A DNA stretch of 64,000 bases from an uncultured Porphyromonadaceae bacterium. Its GTDB lineage: Bacteria > Bacteroidota > Bacteroidia > Bacteroidales > Muribaculaceae. Numbering within the stretch: the stretch's first letter is position 1; each line of letters begins with the position of its first letter. Positions 42,609 through 49,551 of this stretch are shown here, in pieces. The stretch spans positions 1 through 64,000 of the forward strand of contig CABUPJ010000001.1 of the NCBI GenBank assembly GCA_902493335.1, read 5' to 3'. A program made the position numbers and the translations under genes. Under the pieces are notes generated by a model, which had not been told where the DNA came from, did not search any database, and saw nothing but the letters and a program-made list of their open reading frames with translations.

Positions 42609-43748
42609 ATGACACCCAATCCAAATTCACCGATGTTTATTATACACGAAGTGCCGGAATTTGCTTGTGATAATTCTAAGAAACTCTCTCTGTATTTCTT
42701 TCTACTGAGAGGGGAAATATTGAACAGCAGATGGAATGGTATCTCAGAAACAGATATATCCATTACCTACAATACTTATGATGGGTGTACTGAAATAGAG
42801 ATTGTATATCGAGATAAAAATAATCATGCGCACCATTTCATAATGCAACTTATGCTTGACAATGGCTTTGGTGATGGAACTGATGCTTTTGGTCTGGCAT
42901 ATTTATTTGAGGGGGTATTTGATGAGAATACAATAAGTGTAAGGTCTTTTGCCGAATATCTGTCAGTCCATCTTCAGTATGAGGGGCTTGAACCAACATT
43001 GATTAAATGTGATAAAGGGCTCAGTATTTCAAGCTCAATCAAGTATGCCTTTGAGGATATATGCAAGCTCATAGACATTACTCTTGCCAACATCAAACCA
43101 TTGGTATGGTTTTATACCAACGAGCCAAAAATCAAGTCCTTTGAGGGAATGTGCTATTACTTGGCTGGAGTTAAGTCAAGACTCCAGTTGGAGTCTTGTA
43201 ATGGCAGATGGGACAAAGTAGCCCCGGAGTGCTTCAAGCTTGAAATATATAAAGAAGAGAATGAAGCATCTCTTCAGGTAACATACATTGTTGATGATGT
43301 ATGGGAACTAACCCTCTCAACCTGTGTTGCACAATGTGATGGCTATTTTGACCTCTCCTGCACATTCAACTGCTATCCTGAGACCAATCTTTCAGATGAA
43401 GTAAAGAGGATGTTAGGTGGATTGTTTGCAGACTTCTTGTCTACTCTCAAGATTGCCAAAGGAAATACATATATAGGCTGTGGAGATAGGAAAAACCACT
43501 CTATAAGCATGCAATATTTTTACATTGAAGATACCTTTGATGTATTCTGTAAGATGCTTGATGAGATAGTTCCTGCGTTACAGAACTACACCTTTCAACT
43601 GCCCTTACAGCCTATCAACCTCACAGGAGAAATAGAAGCTATAAAAGAACAAATGGAAGCAGCACTCAATACAACTTTTGAGGTTATAACCGAGGAGGAA
43701 CGAATCAACAAGAAGTTCAAAAGAGGTTACTTTATGAATAGCCAATGA
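42609..43748 (+). CDS. Hypothetical protein
   Basis: 379 aa, acidic, soluble, no signal peptide. It opens with MTPNPNSPMFIIHEVPEF and has no recognised motif. Mixed strand/helix pattern with many aromatic residues and Cys spread over the length. It is the last gene of element A, 118 bp before attR. AT-rich codons like the rest of the element. Confidence 0.6.
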   Translation: MTPNPNSPMFIIHEVPEFACDNSKKLSLYFFLLRGEILNSRWNGISETDISITYNTYDGCTEIEIVYRDKNNHAHHFIMQLMLDNGFGDGTDAFGLAYLFEGVFDENTISVRSFAEYLSVHLQYEGLEPTLIKCDKGLSISSSIKYAFEDICKLIDITLANIKPLVWFYTNEPKIKSFEGMCYYLAGVKSRLQLESCNGRWDKVAPECFKLEIYKEENEASLQVTYIVDDVWELTLSTCVAQCDGYFDLSCTFNCYPETNLSDEVKRMLGGLFADFLSTLKIAKGNTYIGCGDRKNHSISMQYFYIEDTFDVFCKMLDEIVPALQNYTFQLPLQPINLTGEIEAIKEQMEAALNTTFEVITEEERINKKFKRGYFMNSQ

Positions 43749-43839
43749 GTTATATATGCTTTTTACTTGCAATCTTAATCATACTCTTATATGGGGAAAT
43801 GATTATTAAAATTGGACATAGAGTTTTCTTTATGCTTGC

Positions 43840-43848
43840 ATCAAACAT
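43840..43848 (-). repeat. Inverted arm-site copy (ATCAAACAT)
   Basis: Exact reverse complement of the left-end ATGTTTGAT repeats, 19 nt inside attR. The inverted orientation at the other end is what a recombinase arm site would show. Confidence 0.6.
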
Positions 43849-43866
43849 CTAATTCTTTGATACTTA

Positions 43867-43908
43867 GCCCGCGTAGCTGCGGCCCAAGCTGCAATTGAAG
43901 ACTAATCC
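43867..43908 (+). repeat. attR candidate / displaced ppdK 3' end, second copy
   Basis: 36 of 42 bases equal to 32838-32879; still codes ARVAAAQAAIED-stop. Because it stays readable, displacement must be recent. It is followed by CTGAAATCATATAATAA (43918-43934), which recurs at 45787-45803. Confidence 0.85.
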
Positions 43909-43938
43909 TGCGTTAGTCTGAAATCATATAATAACAAA

Positions 43939-43972
43939 GCAGGGATTTCAGAAATTGGAATCCCTGCTTTTT
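43939..43972 (+). terminator. Terminator beyond attR, probably once the ppdK terminator
   Basis: GCAGGGATT (43939-43947) pairs with AATCCCTGC (43959-43967), then TTTTT. It lies ~30 nt after the displaced stop codon. Confidence 0.85.
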
Positions 43973-43983
43973 AATTAAAAAAA

Positions 43984-44131
43984 TGACTCAGAACGAAATT
44001 GACCGATTGTGAGCATCGAAAAAGCGAAGGAATTGTTTGCATCCGGGAAAGTTTATAAACTCGAAGTCGGGACAACAGCCGGACTTCAAGCAATTCATCG
44101 TGCCTTATATTGTCGGATACTATTACGTTAA
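43984..44131 (+). pseudogene. Decayed small ORF
   Basis: ATG at 43984 opens MTQNEIDRL then stops; the following codons from 44009 (GTG) read SIEKAKELFASGKVYKLEVG to a stop at 44131 without further break. The joined reading looks like one small protein with a frame lesion. Not recognised. It could also be a 40-aa gene with GTG start. Confidence 0.3.
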
Positions 44132-44293
44132 ATATTGCAAACCTATATTTTATTAATTTACAAACTAATACTATTAAAATCTGTCCATTTTTTATTTTGA
44201 AACATCTGTTTTTAACACTTGATTACATTTTTCAGAAAAACTGATCGTATTATATATAGAAAGGTCTTATGTTTTAGACCTCATTAACATATC

Positions 44294-44686
44294 ATGCCAG
44301 TAATTATGGACAGATTAATCAAACGAGAGCCCAGTGAAGAAGATTTAAAAATAATTAATGCAATCAGCAGAGAAGATCTTTTATCCGTAGAAGATGAGGT
44401 TGAACTTGTGAAACAAATTCGACAAGGGGAAGGCAATGTCGATGCCGCCAAAGAAAAGCTTATGCACATTAATCAGAGATTCGTGCGCTTGGTGGCAAGG
44501 CAATATATTTCAGAGAAATATAGCATTAATGATCTCATTGCCGAAGGGAATATCGGTCTGGAACATGCAATATATCACTTCGACGAAACAAAAGGATTCA
44601 AATTCATCTCGTATGCTGTCTGGTGGATTCGACAAAGCATCCAAAATGCAATTCTCTGTAATGGTGAACAGTCGCAAATTGAATGA
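44294..44686 (+). CDS. Sigma-70 region 2-only protein
   Basis: 130 aa resembling RpoD of Bacteroidota only through sigma region 1.2-2.4: ISREDLLSVEDEVELVKQI, DLIAEGNIGLEHAIYHFDET, and GFKFISYAVWWIRQSI, the core-binding and -10-recognition helices. It stops just after, with NGEQSQIE in place of the usual EQSRIVRLP. Regions 3 and 4 are absent and no further sigma sequence follows in any frame I can see. It may be a truncated pseudogene or a small competitor of the housekeeping sigma. Start at 44294 or the Met at 44306. A 6-bp hairpin lies just upstream (44262-44281). Confidence 0.72.
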   Translation: MPVIMDRLIKREPSEEDLKIINAISREDLLSVEDEVELVKQIRQGEGNVDAAKEKLMHINQRFVRLVARQYISEKYSINDLIAEGNIGLEHAIYHFDETKGFKFISYAVWWIRQSIQNAILCNGEQSQIE

Positions 44687-44796
44687 ACTATCAAACCGAT
44701 GGCTATACATTAAAAAAGTACTTCTGTTTGGATACAACAAAAAAACTCGAATAAATCCAAATCAATACACAACACTCTCTTTTTTATCAAAGACAT

Positions 44797-45693
44797 ATGA
44801 ATTCAGAAGAAAATAAAAATTACGCAGAATACAAAGAGAATGTAATCGCCCATCTTGTCAAAATTAAAACTTGGGAAGACGACGGCGTATATAAATATAG
44901 AGGTAAATACATTTCCAAAAATCACATCCTTCCTCTATTCAATAAAGAAAACTCTCAAGTAAAACGGGCAGATGCAATTAGACAATATCTTGGTTTTGAT
45001 TGCACACCATATTTCCCAAAAGGATTTATTGGATTGCATCAATACGCCCATCATTTAAACTCTTCACAAACGTTTTGCATGATGTTCTTTTCGAAACTCA
45101 TGTATAACAATCATTATGCAACTAAATTAATGGTTGAGTTTTTAAAAAAAGTATTTCTTATTGATATTCATGAGGGGGCAGAATGCAATTTTGAATATAA
45201 AGAAGACGACGATAATAATAATCATCAGCGGTACAGATTTAAAGTACTCGATGAGCAAGAATATGAAGGCACATCATTCGATTTTCATATTCGCGATAGG
45301 AATATTGAGATTTTTTTTGAAATCAAATTCACAGAAGATGGATTTGGAAAAGCCAAAAAAGATGATTCAGGACGTCACGAATGCAAAGCAGAACAATATC
45401 TAAAACTGCTTCCACAACCATTAAAGAACAATGTAACGACGGATGACATACTACATTATTATCAAATATTCCGTAATATCATTCGTGCAGAAAACGAAGA
45501 CAAATACGTTATCTTTATAACGGATGCGAATAATCCATCTACAAACAAAGATAAACATGAATTTTTGGAAAAGTTCGGCAAATATTTGGATTCAAAGCAT
45601 ATAATATTTGAGACATGGCAGAATCTTGCTGAAACATATCAACATTTTGAAGAACTCCCGTTCCAATTAAAAGCAATATCAAAGCATACCTGA
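44797..45693 (+). CDS. PD-(D/E)XK nuclease-like protein (PGN_0703-type)
   Basis: 298 aa. The catalytic core reads FDFHIRDRNIEIFFEIKF, with Asp162 and Glu175-x-Lys177, followed by GFGKAKKDD, the layout I associate with the PGN_0703-like restriction-endonuclease family. Residues 1-150 and 190-298 are helical without named domains. No methyltransferase, ATPase or antitoxin is adjacent, so if active it is an orphan nuclease. 110 nt after the sigma-like gene. AT-rich. A defence role is inference. Confidence 0.6.
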   Translation: MNSEENKNYAEYKENVIAHLVKIKTWEDDGVYKYRGKYISKNHILPLFNKENSQVKRADAIRQYLGFDCTPYFPKGFIGLHQYAHHLNSSQTFCMMFFSKLMYNNHYATKLMVEFLKKVFLIDIHEGAECNFEYKEDDDNNNHQRYRFKVLDEQEYEGTSFDFHIRDRNIEIFFEIKFTEDGFGKAKKDDSGRHECKAEQYLKLLPQPLKNNVTTDDILHYYQIFRNIIRAENEDKYVIFITDANNPSTNKDKHEFLEKFGKYLDSKHIIFETWQNLAETYQHFEELPFQLKAISKHT

Positions 45694-45750
45694 CAAGTTG
45701 CGTTGTTAATCGTTTAAACCTAACAGACTAATCTGAGGTGATAAATTATC

Positions 45751-45777
45751 GCGGCGCGTGCTACAATTTCAGACTAA
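45751..45777 (+). repeat. Third, decayed copy of the ppdK 3' end
   Basis: 21 of 27 positions equal to 43882 onward (GCGGC..GCT.CAATT..AGACTAA), and no longer in a coding pattern. The adjoining CTGAAATCATATAATAA at 45787-45803 is identical to 43918-43934. Marks the outer junction of element B. Confidence 0.6.
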
Positions 45778-45806
45778 GCGATTAGCCTGAAATCATATAA
45801 TAATGG

Positions 45807-45837
45807 CTGTGCCAAATTTGACACAGTTTTCTGTTTT
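45807..45837 (+). terminator. Terminator at outer junction
   Basis: CTGTGCC/GACACAG stem (one mismatch) with AAATTT loop, then TTTTCTGTTTTT. Confidence 0.65.
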
Positions 45838-45860
45838 TAGTTTGCTCTACAAAATTCTAT

Positions 45861-46553
45861 TCAGGCAAGAATTTCATCGACAAGTGCGGCTGTATGTATT
45901 TTCACCGTGTCGAGCACAGGCACGGGCGAATTACCGTCGTTAAGCAGCAGTGGCAGTTCGGTGCAGCCGAGGATAGCGGCCTCGATGCGGCCGTCGTCTT
46001 TCATGCGCTTTAGAATATTCTGATATTCGAGCAGTGTTTCCTGCTTCACGACGCCATATTCGAGCTCGGATGTAATGGTGCGGTCTATGTAACAGCGCTC
46101 GTCTTCATCGGGCACAATTATATCTATGCCGCTGTCTATAAACGGCGTCTTGTAGAAATCCCGTTCCATAGTAAAGCGGGTGCCAAGCAGAGCGATCCTG
46201 CGCAGACCGTGCGTCATGGCATAGTCACGCGTAGCGGTGATGATGCTGACGAGCGGCAGCGGCGACAACTGCTCAAGGCGGTCATAAACAATGTGTGCTG
46301 TATTTGCCGTGAGCGCAGCAAAGTCGGCGCCGGCCTGTCTGAGATTCTCTATGGCTGTCAGCAAATAGGCCGTGACTTCGTCCATTTTACCCGCGTCTAT
46401 GAGCCGGAGCACTTCAAAAACGTTGACGCTTTCTATCGTGAGAGGCGGAAAGAAATCCGGCGATGTGCGTTCCTGCACACCATAGACTGTGCCGATATAG
46501 TATGGCATGGTCGACTGCGGCCCCATGCCTCCAACAAGCCCTAATTTTTTCAT
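45861..46553 (-). CDS. Aspartate/glutamate racemase family protein (YgeA-like)
   Basis: 230 aa. LGLVGGMGPQST opens the family fold. The second catalytic site ILGCTELPLLL holds Cys197, at the same number as in E. coli YgeA. The first site reads LTANTAH, i.e. Ala83 where racemases have Cys or (YgeA) Thr. A cofactor-independent racemase or related isomerase is expected, but the missing first acid/base residue makes activity uncertain. Single gene, convergent with element B. Host-like codon use. Confidence 0.78.
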   Translation of the reverse strand: MKKLGLVGGMGPQSTMPYYIGTVYGVQERTSPDFFPPLTIESVNVFEVLRLIDAGKMDEVTAYLLTAIENLRQAGADFAALTANTAHIVYDRLEQLSPLPLVSIITATRDYAMTHGLRRIALLGTRFTMERDFYKTPFIDSGIDIIVPDEDERCYIDRTITSELEYGVVKQETLLEYQNILKRMKDDGRIEAAILGCTELPLLLNDGNSPVPVLDTVKIHTAALVDEILA

Positions 46554-46659
46554 GATCTTACAAATATGTTTTGCGTAAAGGTAACGGAAATATTCGACAC
46601 TGCTGCAATATGCGACAGAAATTTGCGTTTTAAAAATATATTCACTAATAATTAATTTT

Positions 46660-46782
46660 ATGGATATGCCGGTTTACATTTACCTCGTTCCTGTTGTAGC
46701 TGCCATTATCGGCGCCGTCATCGGCGGACGTGCTTACAAAAATTATAATAAGCGTAAGAAGGAAAAACCAAAAGTAAGTTAA
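46660..46782 (+). CDS. 40-aa single-pass membrane protein
   Basis: MDMPVYIYLVPVVAAIIGAV at the N-terminus gives one transmembrane helix, then a glycine turn and a basic tail (YNKRKKEKPKVS). Complete small frame with start and stop between two larger genes. The helix-plus-basic-tail architecture is common for small inner-membrane proteins. Function unknown. Confidence 0.5.
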   Translation: MDMPVYIYLVPVVAAIIGAVIGGRAYKNYNKRKKEKPKVS

Positions 46783-46809
46783 ATGATTTCGTGATATAGC
46801 TAAAAACGT

Positions 46810-46817
46810 TATATTTG
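46810..46817 (+). promoter_or_regulatory. Probable -7 box
   Basis: TATATTTG, 46 nt before the ATG at 46864; no ideal -33 TTG. Confidence 0.45.
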
Positions 46818-46863
46818 CCGCATAAATCACTTGTGCTTAGATACAATCTAAATAAAAACGGTT

Positions 46864-48144
46864 ATGCGGCGGCTTTCGCTTATATTCTTGATGTCAGCAC
46901 TCTTTATCTTTGATTCGGAGGGGCGACGATATGTTATCGCTGACTCAATCACTCACCTTCCACTACCCAACGCCTCGATATTCAACCGACAGGGTAATAC
47001 CGTCGGCATAAGCCGGTCTGACGGTCAGACGCCTTTCATCGCTGAATCAGACTATCCGTTTACAATACGCTATCTCGGTTACTCCGAACGCACCGTATCC
47101 TCATCTGCCGGCGATACTATTTTTATGACGGAAAATATCCGGGAATTGCCCGAAGTCGTCGTCGAATCACGCAAACATACGCTCTTACATCTATTGGCCT
47201 ATGTCAGGGAATATTCGACACTGACGAGCTATACCGACACAGTGTTTTTATTCCGCGAAAAGATGGTCGACTTCATGCTGCCGTCTTACAAAAAGATGAA
47301 ATACAAAGGATGGCAGATGCCGAGAGTACTAAGTTCGAAGTCATATTACCGCTACACCAACCTTCAGGGACTCGACAGTGTCAGCAACCGCTGCAGCAAT
47401 CATTTCTCGTGGGCCGACTGGGTCGGCGTGGCGCCTGCGGCCAAAATACCGCAAAGACTCCGCCGGACGGTGGCGGCGACCGACACTGTCTCCGGACGTT
47501 ACAGCGCGACCGAAGTATGGAATAGAAACGATGACCGCCTTACTCTCGATGTTGACGTAATGGCCGATACAACAAGCCGCAAATGGGTACCCAATCTGTC
47601 AAATTTCTTCCGCAACAATGTCGACTTCGAGCGTTTCAGCGTCCGCTTCAACTACGACAATATAGGCGGTGATTCTATTTCGCCTGTCGATCTCACAGGT
47701 TATTCGTTTAATATCGAGTCGAATGGCCGCGGGCACAAGATGTTTATGTTCAATCGCCGCGACGAGCCTTTTTTCGTAAGCACCTATGCCGAGGCATACA
47801 TCCTCGACAAAGAATATATCACCGTCAAGGAGGCTAAAAAGTGGGAAAACCGTAAAACCGGCATTGACGACATTCCTATTTACGAGCCACCTGAGGCTCC
47901 CGAACTTCAAGCGGACATACAGCTACTCGTCGACCGCGTCAACTCTCTTGACCACAATCAGGTCAGACTGGCACTCACGCCGGACAAGCGTCTTGCCGGA
48001 CGGCATATAGCCAGACAACATTTCGGTCAGCGTGTACTACAGCTTCTCAAAACGGCAACCGGCATAAGCAGCATCCAGCATCGCCGTAATCTCAACCGCC
48101 GATGGAAGGAATTCCGCGACGATATAAAAAAGAAAAAGAAATGA
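46864..48144 (+). CDS. Carboxypeptidase-regulatory-like domain protein
   Basis: 426 aa with a signal peptide (SLIFLMSALFIFDSEG). Residues ~22-100 are a CarboxypepD_reg-like sandwich (VIADSITHLPLPNASI and ELPEVVVESRKH), as in the N-terminus of the 25439 DUF5686 protein. The remainder is soluble and basic at the C-terminus (DDIKKKKK), without the long outer-membrane barrel. Likely a periplasmic or envelope protein of unknown function. Codon use is host-like. Confidence 0.72.
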   Translation: MRRLSLIFLMSALFIFDSEGRRYVIADSITHLPLPNASIFNRQGNTVGISRSDGQTPFIAESDYPFTIRYLGYSERTVSSSAGDTIFMTENIRELPEVVVESRKHTLLHLLAYVREYSTLTSYTDTVFLFREKMVDFMLPSYKKMKYKGWQMPRVLSSKSYYRYTNLQGLDSVSNRCSNHFSWADWVGVAPAAKIPQRLRRTVAATDTVSGRYSATEVWNRNDDRLTLDVDVMADTTSRKWVPNLSNFFRNNVDFERFSVRFNYDNIGGDSISPVDLTGYSFNIESNGRGHKMFMFNRRDEPFFVSTYAEAYILDKEYITVKEAKKWENRKTGIDDIPIYEPPEAPELQADIQLLVDRVNSLDHNQVRLALTPDKRLAGRHIARQHFGQRVLQLLKTATGISSIQHRRNLNRRWKEFRDDIKKKKK

Positions 48145-48161
48145 ACTTTTACCTCTTTTTA

Positions 48162-48192
48162 TTGTAAAAATATTACTAATTGATTATCTTTG
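48162..48192 (+). promoter_or_regulatory. Predicted promoter for toxin-antitoxin pair
   Basis: TTG at 48162-48164, 20 nt, TATCTTTG at 48185-48192. The ATG begins only 4 nt later, so the transcript is probably leaderless or nearly so. Confidence 0.75.
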
Positions 48193-48196
48193 CGTC

Positions 48197-48562
48197 ATGG
48201 CATCTGAAGATAACAAAAACGGAAACGTTAGAACCATAATCGCCACTGCAGAATTTGACATATTCTTTTATAATCAACCTATAAAAGTTCAGGAAAAATT
48301 CAATTATGTCATCAACATTATGGCATCAGTTTATAACGTATCAACCAAATTTGTCAAACATCTTCAGAATACGGAGCTTTATGAAATGAGAGTATCAATT
48401 GGCACAAATGAATATCGCACAGTATTGTTCGCTGCCGATAACATCAATTTCATAGAAGCTACACAAATTGTCCTTCTTAATGGCTTCTTAAAAAAGTCAA
48501 ATAAGGATTATAAAAAACAGATTGAGATTGCCATCAAAATTTTAAACGACTTGAAATTATGA
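48197..48562 (+). CDS. higB: RelE/HigB-type toxin (Gp49-like)
   Basis: 121 aa. Pattern of the HigB/Gp49 group: FDIFFYNQPIKVQEKF near the N-terminus, YEMRVSIGTNEYRTVLF in the middle, and FLKKSNKDYKKQIEIA. Such toxins cleave mRNA at the ribosome. The toxin precedes the antitoxin, as in HigBA, with a 4-bp overlap. The start lies almost at the predicted transcription start. AT-rich relative to neighbours. Confidence 0.85.
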   Translation: MASEDNKNGNVRTIIATAEFDIFFYNQPIKVQEKFNYVINIMASVYNVSTKFVKHLQNTELYEMRVSIGTNEYRTVLFAADNINFIEATQIVLLNGFLKKSNKDYKKQIEIAIKILNDLKL

Positions 48563-48879
48563 TAAAATTAGATCCCGATAAATTAGCGAAATTACCGACT
48601 TTTAATGATCGTCTCGATAAGCAATATGGTAAGCATGGAACTGATTCTCGCAACAAATTTGACGAAGAATCTCTTGCATGGTTCTATGGCAATATGCTGA
48701 AAGAACGCCGCAAGGAACTTAAATTAACCCAAAGACAGTTAGCCGAGAAACTTGGCCGTGAGCAGAGCTATATTGCTCGGGTTGAAAACGGCAAAGCTGA
48801 TATACAGCTATCAAGCTTTTTTAGGATAGCATCAGTATTAGGAATACAGTTTGTGCCCACATTCCTCAATATTCAATAA
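48559..48879 (+). CDS. higA: XRE-family antitoxin (HigA-type)
   Basis: 106 aa. C-terminal helix-turn-helix: ERRKELKLTQRQLAEKLGRE followed by QSYIARVENGKADI. N-terminal ~45 residues would be the toxin-contact part. It is expected to repress the shared promoter together with the toxin. Overlaps higB by 4 bp. Confidence 0.88.
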   Translation: MIKLDPDKLAKLPTFNDRLDKQYGKHGTDSRNKFDEESLAWFYGNMLKERRKELKLTQRQLAEKLGREQSYIARVENGKADIQLSSFFRIASVLGIQFVPTFLNIQ

Positions 48880-48884
48880 GTATT

Positions 48885-49232
48885 ATGCGTTGTTTTACAA
48901 AAGTTATACTTATTGCGGCGGTCGGAGTTTCGGGATTAGTCTGCGCATGTTCGCAGTCGAAACCAACGCCGCCCGAGAGGTTGCCTGACGATGAGGTCGA
49001 AGCCTATCGCGAGGCTATTGCCAAAATTCTGCCGTACGTTACGCTCGATGATTCGGTCTTCGGTCTCTCCATCACCAAAGACCAAGCTTTGAAACTCGAC
49101 GTTTCCGAGAGATATTATGACCGAATGCAACAGGAACTTGATTATACCAACTACATCATCAAAAAGGAATATAACAGCAAAGGCATCAAAATCGACCTGC
49201 CGGAAATGCCCCTTCCAACCGAGCTGAAATAA
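48885..49232 (+). CDS. Small lipoprotein
   Basis: 115 aa with a lipobox at the end of the hydrophobic signal (SGLVCAC-SQSK), so a lipid-anchored periplasmic protein. The mature part is short and charged (EVEAYREAIAKILPYVTLDD). Function unknown. Only 5 nt after higA, but its codon use fits the host better, so co-transcription may be incidental. Confidence 0.7.
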   Translation: MRCFTKVILIAAVGVSGLVCACSQSKPTPPERLPDDEVEAYREAIAKILPYVTLDDSVFGLSITKDQALKLDVSERYYDRMQQELDYTNYIIKKEYNSKGIKIDLPEMPLPTELK

Positions 49233-49272
49233 AGAACCTATGACGCCATCCGGTTGTTAATAATCAAAATGC

Positions 49273-49524
49273 ATGACAACTATGGCTAATGTCTTTATAT
49301 ATGCAGGGTTGATTGTAATGCTCGCAGGAGCTGTATTCGGACTTTTTGTTGCCGTCAAAGGCTATCTGCAGAGCGACTGGCGCTCTATCGGTAAAATTTC
49401 ATATTATGCCCGCTTTACACACGGCAGCACATCGCCCGAGATGAAAAGACTCACTCGTATGTGGGGCATTATAATGGTTGCAGGTCTTATTTTGACGGGC
49501 ATCGGCCTCGCTATCGGTTTATAA
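49273..49524 (+). CDS. Small membrane protein with two helices
   Basis: 83 aa. Two transmembrane segments (AGLIVMLAGAVFGLFVAVKG and IIMVAGLILTGIGLAIG) separated by a polar loop. The start may be the Met at codon 1 or 4. Family not recognised. Convergent with the CreD-like gene. Confidence 0.6.
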   Translation: MTTMANVFIYAGLIVMLAGAVFGLFVAVKGYLQSDWRSIGKISYYARFTHGSTSPEMKRLTRMWGIIMVAGLILTGIGLAIGL

Positions 49525-49551
49525 ATATTTTCAGATTAATTATAGTGCTTA

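Larger units (their letters stand above)
32838..43908 (+). mobile_element. Integrative element A inserted in the 3' end of ppdK
   Basis: About 11 kb between 42-bp imperfect direct repeats of the ppdK 3' end. It is clearly AT-rich against the host. Content in order: tyrosine recombinase, aspartic protease, polymerase-like protein, small protein, an opposite-strand gene, RecA/Sak4-like ATPase, DUF3871, small ORFs, membrane proteins, a second aspartic protease, and a hypothetical. Arm-type repeats ATGTTTGAT lie inside the left end and its inverse inside the right end. No relaxase, coupling protein, conjugation or phage structural gene is visible. It may be a mobilizable or satellite-like element, or a small plasmid-like integrative element. 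Confidence 0.8.
43909..45803 (+). mobile_element. Older remnant element B (no integrase)
   Basis: A 1.9-kb AT-rich segment between the second and third copies of the ppdK 3' end. Both flanks also share the 17-bp CTGAAATCATATAATAA. It holds a decayed small ORF, a sigma-region-2-only gene and a nuclease gene, but no recombinase. It may be a degraded or cis-mobilizable element using another element's integrase. Inference from repeat structure. Confidence 0.6.

Noticed and set aside
44294..44816. Frameshifted full-length sigma factor
   Set aside because: I looked for region 3/4 motifs after 44686 in the other frames and saw none, so a simple single frameshift does not restore a complete sigma.
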